64,000 bases of DNA from Betaproteobacteria bacterium (GTDB taxonomy: Bacteria; Pseudomonadota; Gammaproteobacteria; Burkholderiales; Usitatibacteraceae), in the NCBI GenBank assembly GCA_016720855.1, contig JADKJU010000001.1, forward strand, positions 427,501 through 491,500, read 5' to 3'. The position numbers and the translations under genes are program-made. Positions 45,258 to 55,920 of this stretch are shown here, one piece after another; the first letter of the stretch is position 1, and every line of letters begins with the position of its first letter. The notes beneath the pieces are model-generated. The model did not search any database and had not been told where the DNA came from. It was given only the letters and a program-made list of their open reading frames with translations.

Positions 45258-46202
45258 CTATGGGGTTGATGGGGAAGGAAGAAAGGCCGGCCCCTGCATG
45301 GAAAGCGTGCCGCTGCGGCCCGGGATTTCGCCGTCGCGGACCGAGTGCAGGGGAAGGGCTGTCGGCTCCAGTGCGGCGTACAGATCGCGCATTGCCACGA
45401 GCTGGTAGCCCTGATCCTTCCAGCCCTCCAGCAGACGCTCGAAGGCGGGCGCGAGCTTCATGCCCTCCAGCTCCGCATGCAGCGTGAAAACGTGGTCCGG
45501 GCAGGGGCCGGGAAGCGTCTGCCCGAGCGGCACTTTCGTGAGTTCGAGAATCGCTTCAGCCACGCTGGCCTGCGTCACGCCGTCCAGGCCGATGAGTTCG
45601 TCGAGCGTGGGGAGGGTCGTGGGAACCTGCGGGCACGCGACGATCTCGGCGCGGTGGACGGGCATGAAGGGGCACGTCCCGCGCGTGTCCGAGCAGTAGT
45701 CGAACCCGAAGCGCTGGGTTCGGCGATACGCGTGCACGTTCATCTGCCAGCCGGCGGCGCCGTGGACCTTGGGCTCCTGGGCGAAGACCTCGCGAAACCG
45801 GTCGCGCGCGGCAGCCATCTGGCGTTCCGTCCAGGCCTCGTCGGCCGAGCCCACGCCGTCCTGCCATTTCACGTGATCCCAGGTGTGGATGCCGACCTCG
45901 AAGCCCGCGTCTCGCACGCCTCTCAGGATGGGCGCACAGCGCTTGCCGATGTCGGGCCCGGGAAGCAGGGTGCCGTAGAGGAGGGTGCGGATCCCGTAGT
46001 GCGAAAGCACCGACGTGCGCCCGACCTTGCCCAGGAATCCCGGACGCAAGACGCGCGCAATGGCCCGCCCCGTATGGTCGGGTCCGAGGCTGAAGAGGAA
46101 CGTGGCGCCCGCCCCGTGCTTCTTCAGCAGGTCGACGAGGCGTGGCACTCCTTCGCGCGTGCCGCGATAGGTGTCCACGTCGATCTTGAGGGCGAGTTTC
46201 AC
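45258..46202 (-). CDS. arnD: ArnD-like polysaccharide deacetylase (4-deoxy-4-formamido-arabinose-lipid deformylase)
   Basis: The frame opens ...KLALKIDVDTYRGTREGVPRL and continues SLGPDHTGRAIARVLRPGFLGKV, SLYGTLLPGPDIG-like and GIHTWDHVKWQD, all diagnostic of ArnD, a NodB-fold metal-dependent deformylase for Ara4N-lipid synthesis. GTG 46202 gives a start aligned with known ArnD proteins (314 residues, E. coli about 296). Upstream starts at ATG 46238 and 46259 would add a non-conserved extension; none has a clear ribosome site. It stands alone here, without arnB, C, A, T, E or F nearby. The activity is by homology. Confidence 0.75.
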   Translation of the reverse strand: MKLALKIDVDTYRGTREGVPRLVDLLKKHGAGATFLFSLGPDHTGRAIARVLRPGFLGKVGRTSVLSHYGIRTLLYGTLLPGPDIGKRCAPILRGVRDAGFEVGIHTWDHVKWQDGVGSADEAWTERQMAAARDRFREVFAQEPKVHGAAGWQMNVHAYRRTQRFGFDYCSDTRGTCPFMPVHRAEIVACPQVPTTLPTLDELIGLDGVTQASVAEAILELTKVPLGQTLPGPCPDHVFTLHAELEGMKLAPAFERLLEGWKDQGYQLVAMRDLYAALEPTALPLHSVRDGEIPGRSGTLSMQGPAFLPSPSTP

Positions 46203-46329
46203 GGGCGGAGCAGGGCGAAAGGTCGCGGATGCTAGCATACGCGCCCGCCGCGTCCCCACTTCCCGGGCCCCACTCGCACGTCGGTGCGCACCGGCGCATG
46301 ATGTCGAAATCGCCTTTGCCGTCAGGCCG

Positions 46330-46338
46330 TGCTAAACT
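46330..46338 (+). promoter_or_regulatory. candidate extended -10 promoter of typA
   Basis: TGC-TAAACT fits the extended -10 form (TGn followed by TAnAnT) 41 nt before ATG 46379, which would leave a leader of about 34 nt. No good -35 is needed for this promoter type. Confidence 0.4.
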
Positions 46339-46378
46339 GTTGAGTTTTCTGCGATTTTCGTCGCAGCCAAGGACCCCC

Positions 46379-48199
<1,821 letters not shown>

Positions 48200-48207
48200 C
48201 CGGGCCC

Positions 48208-49443
48208 GTGGACGCCGTCCTCCTCGCTCTCGCCGCCGTCGCCGCGATTGCCGCGGTGGCCGCGCTCGTGGTCGCCGTCCGGGTCGCCCGCCGGATCGAG
48301 GTCCTCCCGGAAGCCGTTGCCGGCGACCGCGAGTCCCACCACCGCGCCATACTCACCGATCTGGCCAGCGGGCTGGCCAGTTCTTCCGACCGCATCGCCT
48401 CGCGCCAGAGCGAGGAGGGCGACCGCCTGCGCCGCGCCGTGGGCGACGAGCTGGCCCGCAACCGCGAGCAGCTGCAGAACTTCGAGCGCGCGCTCCAGGA
48501 AAAGGTTGATCTGCGCCTGGCCGAGATCGGCGGCAAGGTGAGCGAGCGGCTCGACGAGGGCTTCAAGCGCACCAACGAGACCTTCGTGAGCGTGATGACG
48601 CGCCTGCAGACCATCGACGACGCGCAGAAGAAGATCGAGACGCTCACCACCAACGTGGTGAGCCTGCAGAACCTGCTGGGCAGCAAGAGCTCGCGCGGGG
48701 CGCTGGGCGAGCGCCAGCTCGAGGACATCGTGAAGAACGTGCTCCCCGAGGCGGCCTACGAATTCCAGTACACGTTCCAGACCGCGAAGAACCTGCGCGC
48801 CGACTGCGTGCTGAAGCTTCCCGAGCCCAGCGGGATGATCGCCATCGACTCCAAGTTCCCGCTCGAGAACTACGAGCGCATGATCTCGGACGGCCCGGAC
48901 AAGGTGACGCCGGGCGTGTTCAAGGCCGACGTGCGCCGCCACATCGACGACATCGCCTCGAAGTACATCATCCCGGGCGAGACGGGCGACGGCGCGGTGA
49001 TGTTCCTGCCCGCCGAATCCGTGTTCGCCGAGATCCACGCCCGCCATCGCGACCTCGTGGAGTACGCGGGCACCCGGCACGTGTGGATCGTTTCACCCAC
49101 CACGCTGATGGCGGTACTCAACACCGCTCGCGTGGTGCTGAAGGACGTCGAGACGCGCAAGCAGATTCACATCATCAAGGACGAGCTCGGCAAGCTCGGG
49201 CGCGAGTTCGGCCGCTTCGACGAGCGCCTGAAGAAGCTCGCCGAGCACATTCGCCTGGCCCACGAGGATGCGGGCCAGGTGCAGATCACCGGCCGAAAGA
49301 TCAGCGAGAAGTTCGCGGCGATCGAGCGCGCGGAGCTCCCCGGCGCGAAGGAAGCCGGCGCGGTGCCGGAGGCCAGCCCGCCCCAGCTTACCGTGGTGCC
49401 GAAGCCGGAGCAGCCGGCGGCGGGAATCGAACCCGCACCTTGA
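48208..49443 (+). CDS. rmuC: DNA recombination protein RmuC
   Basis: The 411-residue product starts with one N-terminal hydrophobic segment (residues 3-26), then a coiled coil (about 40-165), then the RmuC nuclease-like domain (GALGERQLEDIVKNVLPE near 170, AIDSKFPLENYERM near 215, YAGTRHVWIVSPTTLMAVLNTA near 285). It restrains inversions at short inverted repeats. The GTG start is 8 nt after the typA stop. Its 3' end overlaps the convergent tctE gene by 56 nt, so the last 18 codons lie antisense to tctE. Confidence 0.93.
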   Translation: MDAVLLALAAVAAIAAVAALVVAVRVARRIEVLPEAVAGDRESHHRAILTDLASGLASSSDRIASRQSEEGDRLRRAVGDELARNREQLQNFERALQEKVDLRLAEIGGKVSERLDEGFKRTNETFVSVMTRLQTIDDAQKKIETLTTNVVSLQNLLGSKSSRGALGERQLEDIVKNVLPEAAYEFQYTFQTAKNLRADCVLKLPEPSGMIAIDSKFPLENYERMISDGPDKVTPGVFKADVRRHIDDIASKYIIPGETGDGAVMFLPAESVFAEIHARHRDLVEYAGTRHVWIVSPTTLMAVLNTARVVLKDVETRKQIHIIKDELGKLGREFGRFDERLKKLAEHIRLAHEDAGQVQITGRKISEKFAAIERAELPGAKEAGAVPEASPPQLTVVPKPEQPAAGIEPAP

Positions 49444-50812
49444 GGCCGACGCCGCCCGGACCGTCGGTGAGCTCGATGTCCGCGCCGTGCGCGCGGGCGA
49501 TGTCCCTCACGATAGACAGTCCCAGCCCGACCCCCGGCTGCTCGCTCGAGGTCAGTCGGTAGAAGGGGTCGAAGATGCGCTCGCGGTCGGCGGCGGCGAC
49601 GCCTTCCCCGTTGTCTTCGACCTCGATGGCGGGCGGCTCGCCCGCTGCCGACAGCCGTACGGTGACGCGTCCTGCCTCCGGCGTGTAGCGGATTGCGTTG
49701 TCGACGAGGTTCTTCACGAGTTCGCGCAAGAGCGTGGGGTCGCCGCGCATTGCCACGGCGTGGTCGCCCTCGAATCCCAGGTCGATGCGCTTGGCGACGG
49801 CCCCGGCTCCCAGGTCCAGGCAGGCCTCGCGGGCAACCTGCGCGAGGTCGAGATCGCCGAAGATCGGCGCGGCGAGACCGTGCTGTGCCTTTGCGCGCAT
49901 GAGCAACTGGTTGGCGAGATGGATCGTGTCCCCGACCGAGCGGTCCATGGCCGCGAGCGTCTCGCGCAGCTGCGCGGGATCGTCCTCGCGAAGTGCGAGC
50001 CCGGCCTGCGCGCGCAGCACCGAAAGTGGCGTACGCAGCTGGTGAGAGGCTTCGGCGATGAAGCGCTCCTGCCGGTCCAGCGTGTCCTTCAGCCGCGCCA
50101 CGTAGCCGTTCATGCCGACCACCAGCGAGCCGATCTCGCTGGGAACGCCGCGGGTATCGATGGAAGACAGATCGCCCGCCTTGCGCGCGTCGAGCTCGGA
50201 GCGCAGCCGCGCCAGCGGGCGAAAGGCTGTCCGGACGACCACCAGGATCACCAGCGCCGCCAGGGCGACGAGCAGTCCCTGGCTGATGAGGGTGGAGACC
50301 ATGAGATTTCGTGTCTGCGATTCGCGCGAGACGAAGGTCTCGGCCACCTGGACCAGGGCCATGCCACGGTCGTTCTCGTCGAATACGGGCTGATAGAGCG
50401 CGACCACTCGAACGGCCTCGCCGCGGTACTGGTCATCGTAGAAATGCGCCAACGCGAAATATTCCTCGGAACGCGGCACTCCCGGCGGCATGGGGGGAAG
50501 GTCGTCGTAGCCCGAGACGGACTTCCCGTCGAGGTCACCGACGCGGTAGTAGACACGCCCGCGCAGGTCCGATTCGAAGAAGTCGAGCGCGATGTAGGGC
50601 ACCTCCACCGCGACGTGTCCACGGCGCAGCTCGACCCGGTCGGCCACGGTGCGTGCGACCGCGAGGAGCGAGCGGTCGTAGGCCGTGTTCACCGCCCTGA
50701 GAGCCGTGCGGTAGGCGCTCACGGAATTGATCGCCACCAGGACCGCAAGGGCCGGCACAAGCCACCAGAGCAGGCGCGACTGCAGGCTGCGCGCGGGCCC
50801 GGCCGTGTTCAT
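49388..50812 (-). CDS. tctE: TctE-type sensor histidine kinase
   Basis: ATG 50812 overlaps the response regulator stop (ATGA). The 474-residue protein has two membrane helices (about residues 15-35 and 180-205) flanking a periplasmic domain of the 2CSK_N type (RTVADRVELRRGHV, LDFFESDLRGRVYYRV), then HAMP, the H-box EASHQLRTPLS near 255, N-box LVKNLVDNAIRYTPE, G1 VEDNGEGV and G2 GVGLGLSIVRD. This domain set is that of TctE sensors, which control tricarboxylate uptake. It is divergent from tctCBA, the likely target. The 3' end overlaps rmuC. Confidence 0.88.
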   Translation of the reverse strand: MNTAGPARSLQSRLLWWLVPALAVLVAINSVSAYRTALRAVNTAYDRSLLAVARTVADRVELRRGHVAVEVPYIALDFFESDLRGRVYYRVGDLDGKSVSGYDDLPPMPPGVPRSEEYFALAHFYDDQYRGEAVRVVALYQPVFDENDRGMALVQVAETFVSRESQTRNLMVSTLISQGLLVALAALVILVVVRTAFRPLARLRSELDARKAGDLSSIDTRGVPSEIGSLVVGMNGYVARLKDTLDRQERFIAEASHQLRTPLSVLRAQAGLALREDDPAQLRETLAAMDRSVGDTIHLANQLLMRAKAQHGLAAPIFGDLDLAQVAREACLDLGAGAVAKRIDLGFEGDHAVAMRGDPTLLRELVKNLVDNAIRYTPEAGRVTVRLSAAGEPPAIEVEDNGEGVAAADRERIFDPFYRLTSSEQPGVGLGLSIVRDIARAHGADIELTDGPGGVGLKVRVRFPPPAAPASAPR

Positions 50813-51480
50813 GGAGCAAGCTCCTCCAGCAAGTAGCCCAGGCCGCGCAGGGTGACGATACGCACGCGCGCGCCGGCGAGCTTGCGGCGCAAGCGGTGCA
50901 CGTAGACCTCGATCGCGTCCGGGCTCGCGCCGCTCTCGAGGGGGAACAGGCGCTGGTGCAGCTGGTCCTTGGCCACGACCTTGCCCACGCGCAGCAACAG
51001 CGATTCCAGCACGGCATGCTCGCGAGGCGTGAGGCTGAGGAGCTTTCCGTCCAACTCGAAGGCGCGGCTCGCCGAGTCCAGCACCAGGCCTGCGCACGAC
51101 GGCCGCAATTCGCCGCCCGCCTGGGTCCGGCGCAGGAGCGCGCGGATTCGCGCCTCCAGCTCGCCGATCTCGAAGGGCTTCGCCAGGTAGTCGTCGGCCC
51201 CCAGGTCCAGTCCGCGCACGCGGTCGGAGACCTCGGACCGCGCCGTCACGATGAGCACCGGGGTACGCGAGCCTCGCGTGCGCATCCGGCGAAGGACCTC
51301 GAGCCCATCCATCCGGGCGAGCGAAAGGTCCAGGATCACCAGGTCGTAGTGCTCGGTGCACAGGCGCGCATCGGCGTCCGCCCCATTGAGCGATCGCTCG
51401 ACCGTGTAATGGCTCTTCTCCAGCGCGCGGCCTATCCACCGCGAAAGCTCCACGTGATCCTCGACCAGCAGGATTCGCAT
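50809..51480 (-). CDS. tctD: TctD-type response regulator (OmpR family)
   Basis: The 223-residue protein is a receiver domain (Asp8, phospho-acceptor Asp51 in VILDLSL, Lys in YLAKPFE) followed by a winged-helix output domain (LTPREHAVLESLLLR, VYVHRLRRKL, TLRGLGYLLEE). GGGGGGA precedes ATG 51480. It is translated with the sensor gene and divergent from tctC, so it likely controls the 130-nt intergenic promoter region. Confidence 0.92.
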   Translation of the reverse strand: MRILLVEDHVELSRWIGRALEKSHYTVERSLNGADADARLCTEHYDLVILDLSLARMDGLEVLRRMRTRGSRTPVLIVTARSEVSDRVRGLDLGADDYLAKPFEIGELEARIRALLRRTQAGGELRPSCAGLVLDSASRAFELDGKLLSLTPREHAVLESLLLRVGKVVAKDQLHQRLFPLESGASPDAIEVYVHRLRRKLAGARVRIVTLRGLGYLLEELAP

Positions 51481-51524
51481 CGTCCCCCCCATGAGCCTGA
51501 AAGCCACTTGTAAGCATTGCGGCC

Positions 51525-51530
51525 TATGAT
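51525..51530 (+). promoter_or_regulatory. candidate -10 element (TATGAT) for tctCBA
   Basis: TATGAT lies in the 130-nt tctD-tctC divergent region, 81 nt before ATG 51611. Two TTGTA-type half-sites (TTGTAAG, 51509-51515, and TTGTAGG, 51534-51540) flank it and could bind TctD. No -35 consensus is seen, in keeping with activator-dependent transcription. Confidence 0.35.
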
Positions 51531-51610
51531 GCATTGTAGGCACCAGAGGGGTTCGAAGGCTCGGCCTGGAAACCCCCGTCGAAAACAACCCGTTCTTCCG
51601 GAGGAGTTCC

Positions 51611-52588
51611 ATGCGCAAGCCGTTCGCGATTCTTGCCGTATCCACATTCGCCGCCGTGACGAGCCTTTCCGCGCTCGCCGCATTCGACAAGCCCGAGTGC
51701 ATCGCCGGCGCCAAGCCGGGGGGCGGATTCGACCTGAGCTGCAAGCTTGCGCAGCAGGCGCTGCGCGACCTGAAGATCACGCCAGAGCCGATGCGGATCA
51801 CCTACATGCCGGGCGGCATCGGTGCCGTGGCCATGAATACCGTCGTGGCCCAGCGGGCGGGTGACGGCAACGCGATCGTCGCGTTCTCCGGAGGCTCGCT
51901 CCTGAACATCGCCCAGGGCAAGTTCGGCAAGTACACGGAAAGCGACGTCAAGTGGCTGGCCTCGATCGGGGCCGACTTCGGCTCGATTTCCGTCGGCAAG
52001 AACGCCCCCTGGAAGAACTTGAAGGAACTCGCCGCCGCGCTCAAGGCCGATCCCTCGAAGGTGCCGATGGGCGGGGGGGGCACCGTGGGCAGCCAGGACT
52101 GGACCAAGGCGGCGCTCTTCGCGAAGATGGTGGGCGTCGATCCGAAGGCGATGCGCTGGGTGTCGTTCGAAGGCAACGGCGAGGCGACAACCGCGCTCAT
52201 GGGCAACCACATCCAGGTGATGTTCGGTGACGTATCGGCCGACGAGCCGCAGGCCGAGGCAGGCAACATCCGCATGCTGGCCGTCTTCGCCGACAAGCGC
52301 ATGGTGGGCAAGTCGGCGGGGATCGCGACCGCCAAGGAGCAGGGCTACGACATCCAGTGGCCCATCATCCGTGGCTTCTACATGGGGCCGAAGGTCTCCG
52401 AAGCCGACTTCAAGGCCTGGGCCGATGCGTTCAAGGCTATGTATTCGTCAAAGGAATTCGGCGAAATGCGCGCCCAGCGGGGACTTCAGCCCTTCGATCT
52501 CACGGGCGCGGAACTCGACAAGTTCGTGAAGGACGGGGTCGCCCGCTACCGCAAGATCGCCGAGGAATTCGGCCTGGTGAAGAAATAG
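51611..52588 (+). CDS. tctC: tripartite tricarboxylate transporter, periplasmic binding protein
   Basis: The 325-residue protein has a signal peptide (cleavage near ALAAF, residue 24) and the Bug/TctC fold with PGGGFDLSCKLAQQAL near residue 38, a MPGGIGAVAMNTV loop near 68, and GDVSADEPQAEAGNIRMLAVF near 210. Bug proteins bind carboxylates through the conserved glycine-rich N-terminal loop. Here the usual ligand-loop residues are retained. TctB and TctA follow, so it feeds a complete TTT system. The exact substrate (citrate or another tricarboxylate or aromatic acid) is unknown. Confidence 0.9.
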   Translation: MRKPFAILAVSTFAAVTSLSALAAFDKPECIAGAKPGGGFDLSCKLAQQALRDLKITPEPMRITYMPGGIGAVAMNTVVAQRAGDGNAIVAFSGGSLLNIAQGKFGKYTESDVKWLASIGADFGSISVGKNAPWKNLKELAAALKADPSKVPMGGGGTVGSQDWTKAALFAKMVGVDPKAMRWVSFEGNGEATTALMGNHIQVMFGDVSADEPQAEAGNIRMLAVFADKRMVGKSAGIATAKEQGYDIQWPIIRGFYMGPKVSEADFKAWADAFKAMYSSKEFGEMRAQRGLQPFDLTGAELDKFVKDGVARYRKIAEEFGLVKK

Positions 52589-52651
52589 CAGACTGAGGCA
52601 GGGAGCCCCCGGACGCCTTCCGGGCCCGGGTTTCCCGTCACGGCCGCCACC

Positions 52652-53089
52652 ATGAGCGACAGGCTGTTTGCCTCCCTCTGGCTCTTCATCATCGCGCTGA
52701 TCGCGTGGATGACCTGGCAGATCGAAGTGCCGTTTTCCTACGAACCCATAGGACCGCGCGCATTCCCGTGGCTGCTTTGTGCCGGCATGGCGCTCGCCTG
52801 CGTCCGGCTGATGTTCCGGCCCGGGGCGGAGCCCAAATGGCCGCGCGGGGAGCTCCTGTGGAAGTCGGCTCTCCTGCTGGTCGCCCTCGTCGGATACGCC
52901 TTTTTGTTCGAGATCCTGGGCTTCGTCGTGGCCACGATCCTGGTGAGCGTCGCGGTGGGACGCAGCTTCGGTGGGACCTGGCGCGCCAGCCTGATCGCGG
53001 GAGTCGGTCTGGGCATCAGTCTCTGGATTCTTTTCGACAAGCTGCTTGACGTAACGCTGCCCGTGGGCAGGATCTTCGGCGGAGCCTGA
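52652..53089 (+). CDS. tctB: tripartite tricarboxylate transporter, small membrane subunit
   Basis: A 145-residue protein with four predicted membrane helices (about residues 5-25, 38-55, 70-95, 108-140) matching TctB in size and topology, placed between tctC and tctA. It supports the large membrane subunit. It ends 1 nt before the tctA start. Confidence 0.88.
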   Translation: MSDRLFASLWLFIIALIAWMTWQIEVPFSYEPIGPRAFPWLLCAGMALACVRLMFRPGAEPKWPRGELLWKSALLLVALVGYAFLFEILGFVVATILVSVAVGRSFGGTWRASLIAGVGLGISLWILFDKLLDVTLPVGRIFGGA

Positions 53090-53090
53090 C

Positions 53091-54584
53091 ATGGACACGT
53101 TCCAGCACCTCGCACAGGGCTTTGTCGTCGCCTTCAAGCCGCTGAACCTGGGGGTCGCCTTCGCAGGATCCTTCATCGGCACGATCGTCGGGTTGCTGCC
53201 CGGCCTGGGCCCGATCAACGGGGTCGCGATCCTGTTGCCCATCGCGTTCGCCCTCAAGCTGCCTCCGGAAACAGCGCTCATCCTGCTCGCCGCGGTCTAT
53301 CTGGGGTGCGAGTTCGGCGGGCGGATCTCCTCGATCCTTCTCAACATCCCCGGGGACGCCGGCGCGCTCATGACGGCGATCGACGGGTACCCGATGGCTC
53401 GCAAGGGCCTCGCAGGCGTAGCGCTCTCCATATCGGCATGGAGTTCCTTCGTCGGCAGCGTCGTCGCCGTCGTGGGGCTCGCGCTCTTCGCGCCTCTGCT
53501 TGCGCAATGGGCGCTCGCCTTCGGGCCGGCCGAGTACTTCGTGCTCATGATCTTCGCGGTGTGCTGCCTCGCGGGGATGGTGGGGGATCGCCCGGTAAAG
53601 ACCCTGCTCGCCTGCCTCATCGGGCTCTTCCTGTCGACGGTCGGCATCGATGCCGGCACCGGCGTCTATCGCTATACGTTCGGTGACGTGCATCTGGCAG
53701 ATGGCGTCCAGTTCATCGTGGTCGTGATCGGGCTGTTCAGCGTCAGCGAAATCCTCCTCATGCTGGAGCTGAGCCACGCGGGGCAGTCGGTCATCAAGGC
53801 GACGGGCCGGAACCTCTTCAACATGAAGGAATTGGCCGCCACGTGGTGGGGCACGGCGCGCTCGAGCCTCCTCGGCTTCGGGGTCGGCGTGCTCCCTGGC
53901 GCGGGGGCCACGATCGCGAGCGCGATCGCCTACATGGTCGAGAAGAACCTCAACGACACCGAGGGCACCTTCGGCAAGGGCGACATCCGCGGCGTCGCGG
54001 CGCCCGAGGCGGCGAACAACGCCTCGGCGATCGGATCGTTCGTCCCGATGCTCACCCTCGGCGTTCCCGGAAGTGGCACCACCGCCGTCATGGTGGGCGC
54101 GCTGACCTTGTACAACATCACGCCCGGGCCGCTGCTGTTCCAGCAGCAACCCGAGATCGTCTGGGGCCTCATCGCATCGCTTTTCATCGCCGCCGTGATG
54201 CTCCTGGTGATGAACATTCCGCTGGTGGGCTTCTTCGCGAAGATGCTGCACCTGCCGCAGTGGATACTCGTGCCCGGCATCGTCGCAATCAGCTTCGTGG
54301 GGGTCTACGCCGTACACGCCACGACGTTCGACCTGGTCCTCATGACCGCCCTGGGCGTCTTCGCCTTCGTGCTTCGAAAGCTCGGCTTCCCGATGGCGCC
54401 CCTCATCCTGGGTTTCGTGCTGGGCGACATGATGGAGCAGAACCTGCGCAGGGCTCTTGCGATCACCGACGGCAAGCTGGGGATCCTGTTCGAGAGCCCG
54501 ATCACCTGGATACTCTGGACGCTCTCGGTGCTCGTCCTTTTCGCCCCTCTCGCCATGCGCCGGCTTCGCGCCCGGGCTCGCTGA
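53091..54584 (+). CDS. tctA: tripartite tricarboxylate transporter, large membrane subunit
   Basis: The 497-residue protein has about 11-12 hydrophobic segments and the TctA signatures GLLPGLGPINGVAILLPI (residues 41-58), ILLNIPGDAGALMTAIDGYPMARKG in the following part (about residue 83), and GVPGSGTTAVMVGAL near 325. It is the ion-coupled translocator. With TctC and TctB it forms the complete uptake system controlled by the divergent TctDE pair. Confidence 0.93.
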   Translation: MDTFQHLAQGFVVAFKPLNLGVAFAGSFIGTIVGLLPGLGPINGVAILLPIAFALKLPPETALILLAAVYLGCEFGGRISSILLNIPGDAGALMTAIDGYPMARKGLAGVALSISAWSSFVGSVVAVVGLALFAPLLAQWALAFGPAEYFVLMIFAVCCLAGMVGDRPVKTLLACLIGLFLSTVGIDAGTGVYRYTFGDVHLADGVQFIVVVIGLFSVSEILLMLELSHAGQSVIKATGRNLFNMKELAATWWGTARSSLLGFGVGVLPGAGATIASAIAYMVEKNLNDTEGTFGKGDIRGVAAPEAANNASAIGSFVPMLTLGVPGSGTTAVMVGALTLYNITPGPLLFQQQPEIVWGLIASLFIAAVMLLVMNIPLVGFFAKMLHLPQWILVPGIVAISFVGVYAVHATTFDLVLMTALGVFAFVLRKLGFPMAPLILGFVLGDMMEQNLRRALAITDGKLGILFESPITWILWTLSVLVLFAPLAMRRLRARAR

Positions 54585-54616
54585 GGGGAACCGGAAGGCC
54601 CCACCCGGGCATGCGC

Positions 54617-54622
54617 TATCAT
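54617..54622 (+). promoter_or_regulatory. candidate -10 element (TATCAT), possible leaderless start of mobB
   Basis: TATCAT ends 8 nt before ATG 54631, and no Shine-Dalgarno sequence precedes this ATG. Transcription would then begin at or next to the start codon. The -35 region does not match the consensus, so this is tentative. Confidence 0.3.
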
Positions 54623-54630
54623 CTTGCCGC

Positions 54631-55158
54631 ATGAAAGCGCTCGGCATTGCGGGATACAGCGGCAGCGGCAAGACCACGCTGATCGAGAAGATCGTGCCCA
54701 TCCTCCTGAAGGAAGGGCTTCGGGTGTCGCTGATCAAGCATGCCCACCATCAGTTCGAGGTGGACCAGCCCGGCAAGGATTCATTCCGGCATCGCCAGGC
54801 AGGCTGCACCGAGGTGCTGGTGAGTTCATCGCGCCGCTGGGCGCTGATGCACGAGTTGCGGGGTGACCAGGAGCCCACCCTCGACGTGCTGCTCCGGCAT
54901 TTCTCGCCCTGCGACCTGGTCCTCGTGGAAGGGTACAAGCACGATCCCGTTCCCCGGATCGAGGTCCACCGCAAGGGGGGCGACCGGCCGCTGCTGTTCC
55001 CCCGCGATCAGCACGTGATCGCGGTGGCGACCGACGAGCACCTCGACACCAGGTTGCCGCAGTTCGGCCTGGACGACGCGCCCGCCATTGCAGGATTCAT
55101 CCTGAAGTTCGTCGCCGGCCAGGAGGGGCGCCCCCGCCTTTCCGCGATACCCGACTGA
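54631..55158 (+). CDS. mobB: molybdopterin-guanine dinucleotide biosynthesis adapter MobB
   Basis: The 175-residue P-loop protein has Walker A GYSGSGKTTLIEK at residues 8-20, LIKHAHHQFEVDQPGKDSFRHRQAG, and LVLVEGYKHDP near 97, all typical of MobB. It binds GTP and helps MobA form the guanine-dinucleotide form of the molybdenum cofactor. It starts a moco segment with moaD and moaE. moeA, often between mobB and moaD in related organisms, is absent here. Confidence 0.9.
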   Translation: MKALGIAGYSGSGKTTLIEKIVPILLKEGLRVSLIKHAHHQFEVDQPGKDSFRHRQAGCTEVLVSSSRRWALMHELRGDQEPTLDVLLRHFSPCDLVLVEGYKHDPVPRIEVHRKGGDRPLLFPRDQHVIAVATDEHLDTRLPQFGLDDAPAIAGFILKFVAGQEGRPRLSAIPD

Positions 55159-55188
55159 CCCCGGCCAGGAACCGAGACGACGGCCCGC

Positions 55189-55443
55189 ATGATCACGCTT
55201 CTCTACTTCGCCAGCCTTCGCGAGCGAGTCGATTGTGCCCGCGAAGAGGTCCCGCTGCCCCCGGGCACGCCCACGGTAGGCACGGTGATCGACCGGCTTC
55301 GTGCCCGCGACGGCCGCTGGTCGGAAGCGTTCGCGCCCGGTTGCGCCTGGCGTGTAGCGGTCAACCAGCGGATGGCGGATCTCGCCACGCCCGTTAAGCC
55401 GGGCGACGAGGTGGCGTTCTTCCCGCCCGTCACCGGAGGCTGA
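55189..55443 (+). CDS. moaD: molybdopterin synthase small subunit MoaD
   Basis: An 84-residue ubiquitin-like protein ending in VTGG; the terminal Gly-Gly is adenylated and thiocarboxylated before sulfur is given to precursor Z. It has the family FASLRERV start and the KPGDEVAFFPPVTGG end. It lies 3 nt before moaE. Confidence 0.92.
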   Translation: MITLLYFASLRERVDCAREEVPLPPGTPTVGTVIDRLRARDGRWSEAFAPGCAWRVAVNQRMADLATPVKPGDEVAFFPPVTGG

Positions 55444-55446
55444 GCC

Positions 55447-55920
55447 ATGGCCCATGTGAGGGTGCAGGAGTCGCCCTTCGATCCGGGCCGCGAAATCGCG
55501 GCGCTCACCGAGGGACGGCGCGATGTCGGTGCCGTGGCGACCTTCGTCGGCTGCGTGCGCGACCTGAACGAGGGCGCCGCGGTCAGCGGCATGACCCTGG
55601 AGCACTACCCCGGCATGACCGAACGGGCTCTCGAGGAAATCTGCACGCAGGCCGCGCAGCGCTGGGATCTCATCGATACGCGGGTCGTGCACCGCGTCGG
55701 CCGTCTCGAGCCGGGCGAGTCCATCGTGCTGGTGGCCGTCTCGAGCGCGCACCGGGGCGAGGCCTTCGCCGCCTGCGAGTTCATCATGGATTTCCTGAAG
55801 ACCCGCGCGCCGTTCTGGAAGAAGGAAGCAACACCTTCCGGCGAGCGCTGGGTGGAGGCGCGGGCAAGCGACGACCAAGCGGCCGCGCGTTGGTCAGAGG
55901 ACGGACCGGCGCAATCCTAG
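55447..55920 (+). CDS. moaE: molybdopterin synthase large subunit MoaE
   Basis: The 157-residue protein has GAVATFVGCVRDLNEG near residue 28, MTLEHYPGMTERALEEI, the HRVGRLEPGE loop and the active-site Lys pair in FWKKEATPSGERWVEA near 120-130. With MoaD it inserts the dithiolene sulfurs of molybdopterin. It ends with a 4-nt tail-to-tail overlap (CTAG) with the ArsR-family gene. Confidence 0.93.
   Translation: MAHVRVQESPFDPGREIAALTEGRRDVGAVATFVGCVRDLNEGAAVSGMTLEHYPGMTERALEEICTQAAQRWDLIDTRVVHRVGRLEPGESIVLVAVSSAHRGEAFAACEFIMDFLKTRAPFWKKEATPSGERWVEARASDDQAAARWSEDGPAQS

Noticed and set aside
49388..51517. One long 709-codon frame covering tctE and most of tctD
   Set aside because: The upper part is the wrong frame through tctD. 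The real genes are tctD (50809-51480) and tctE (49388-50812), joined by ATGA.
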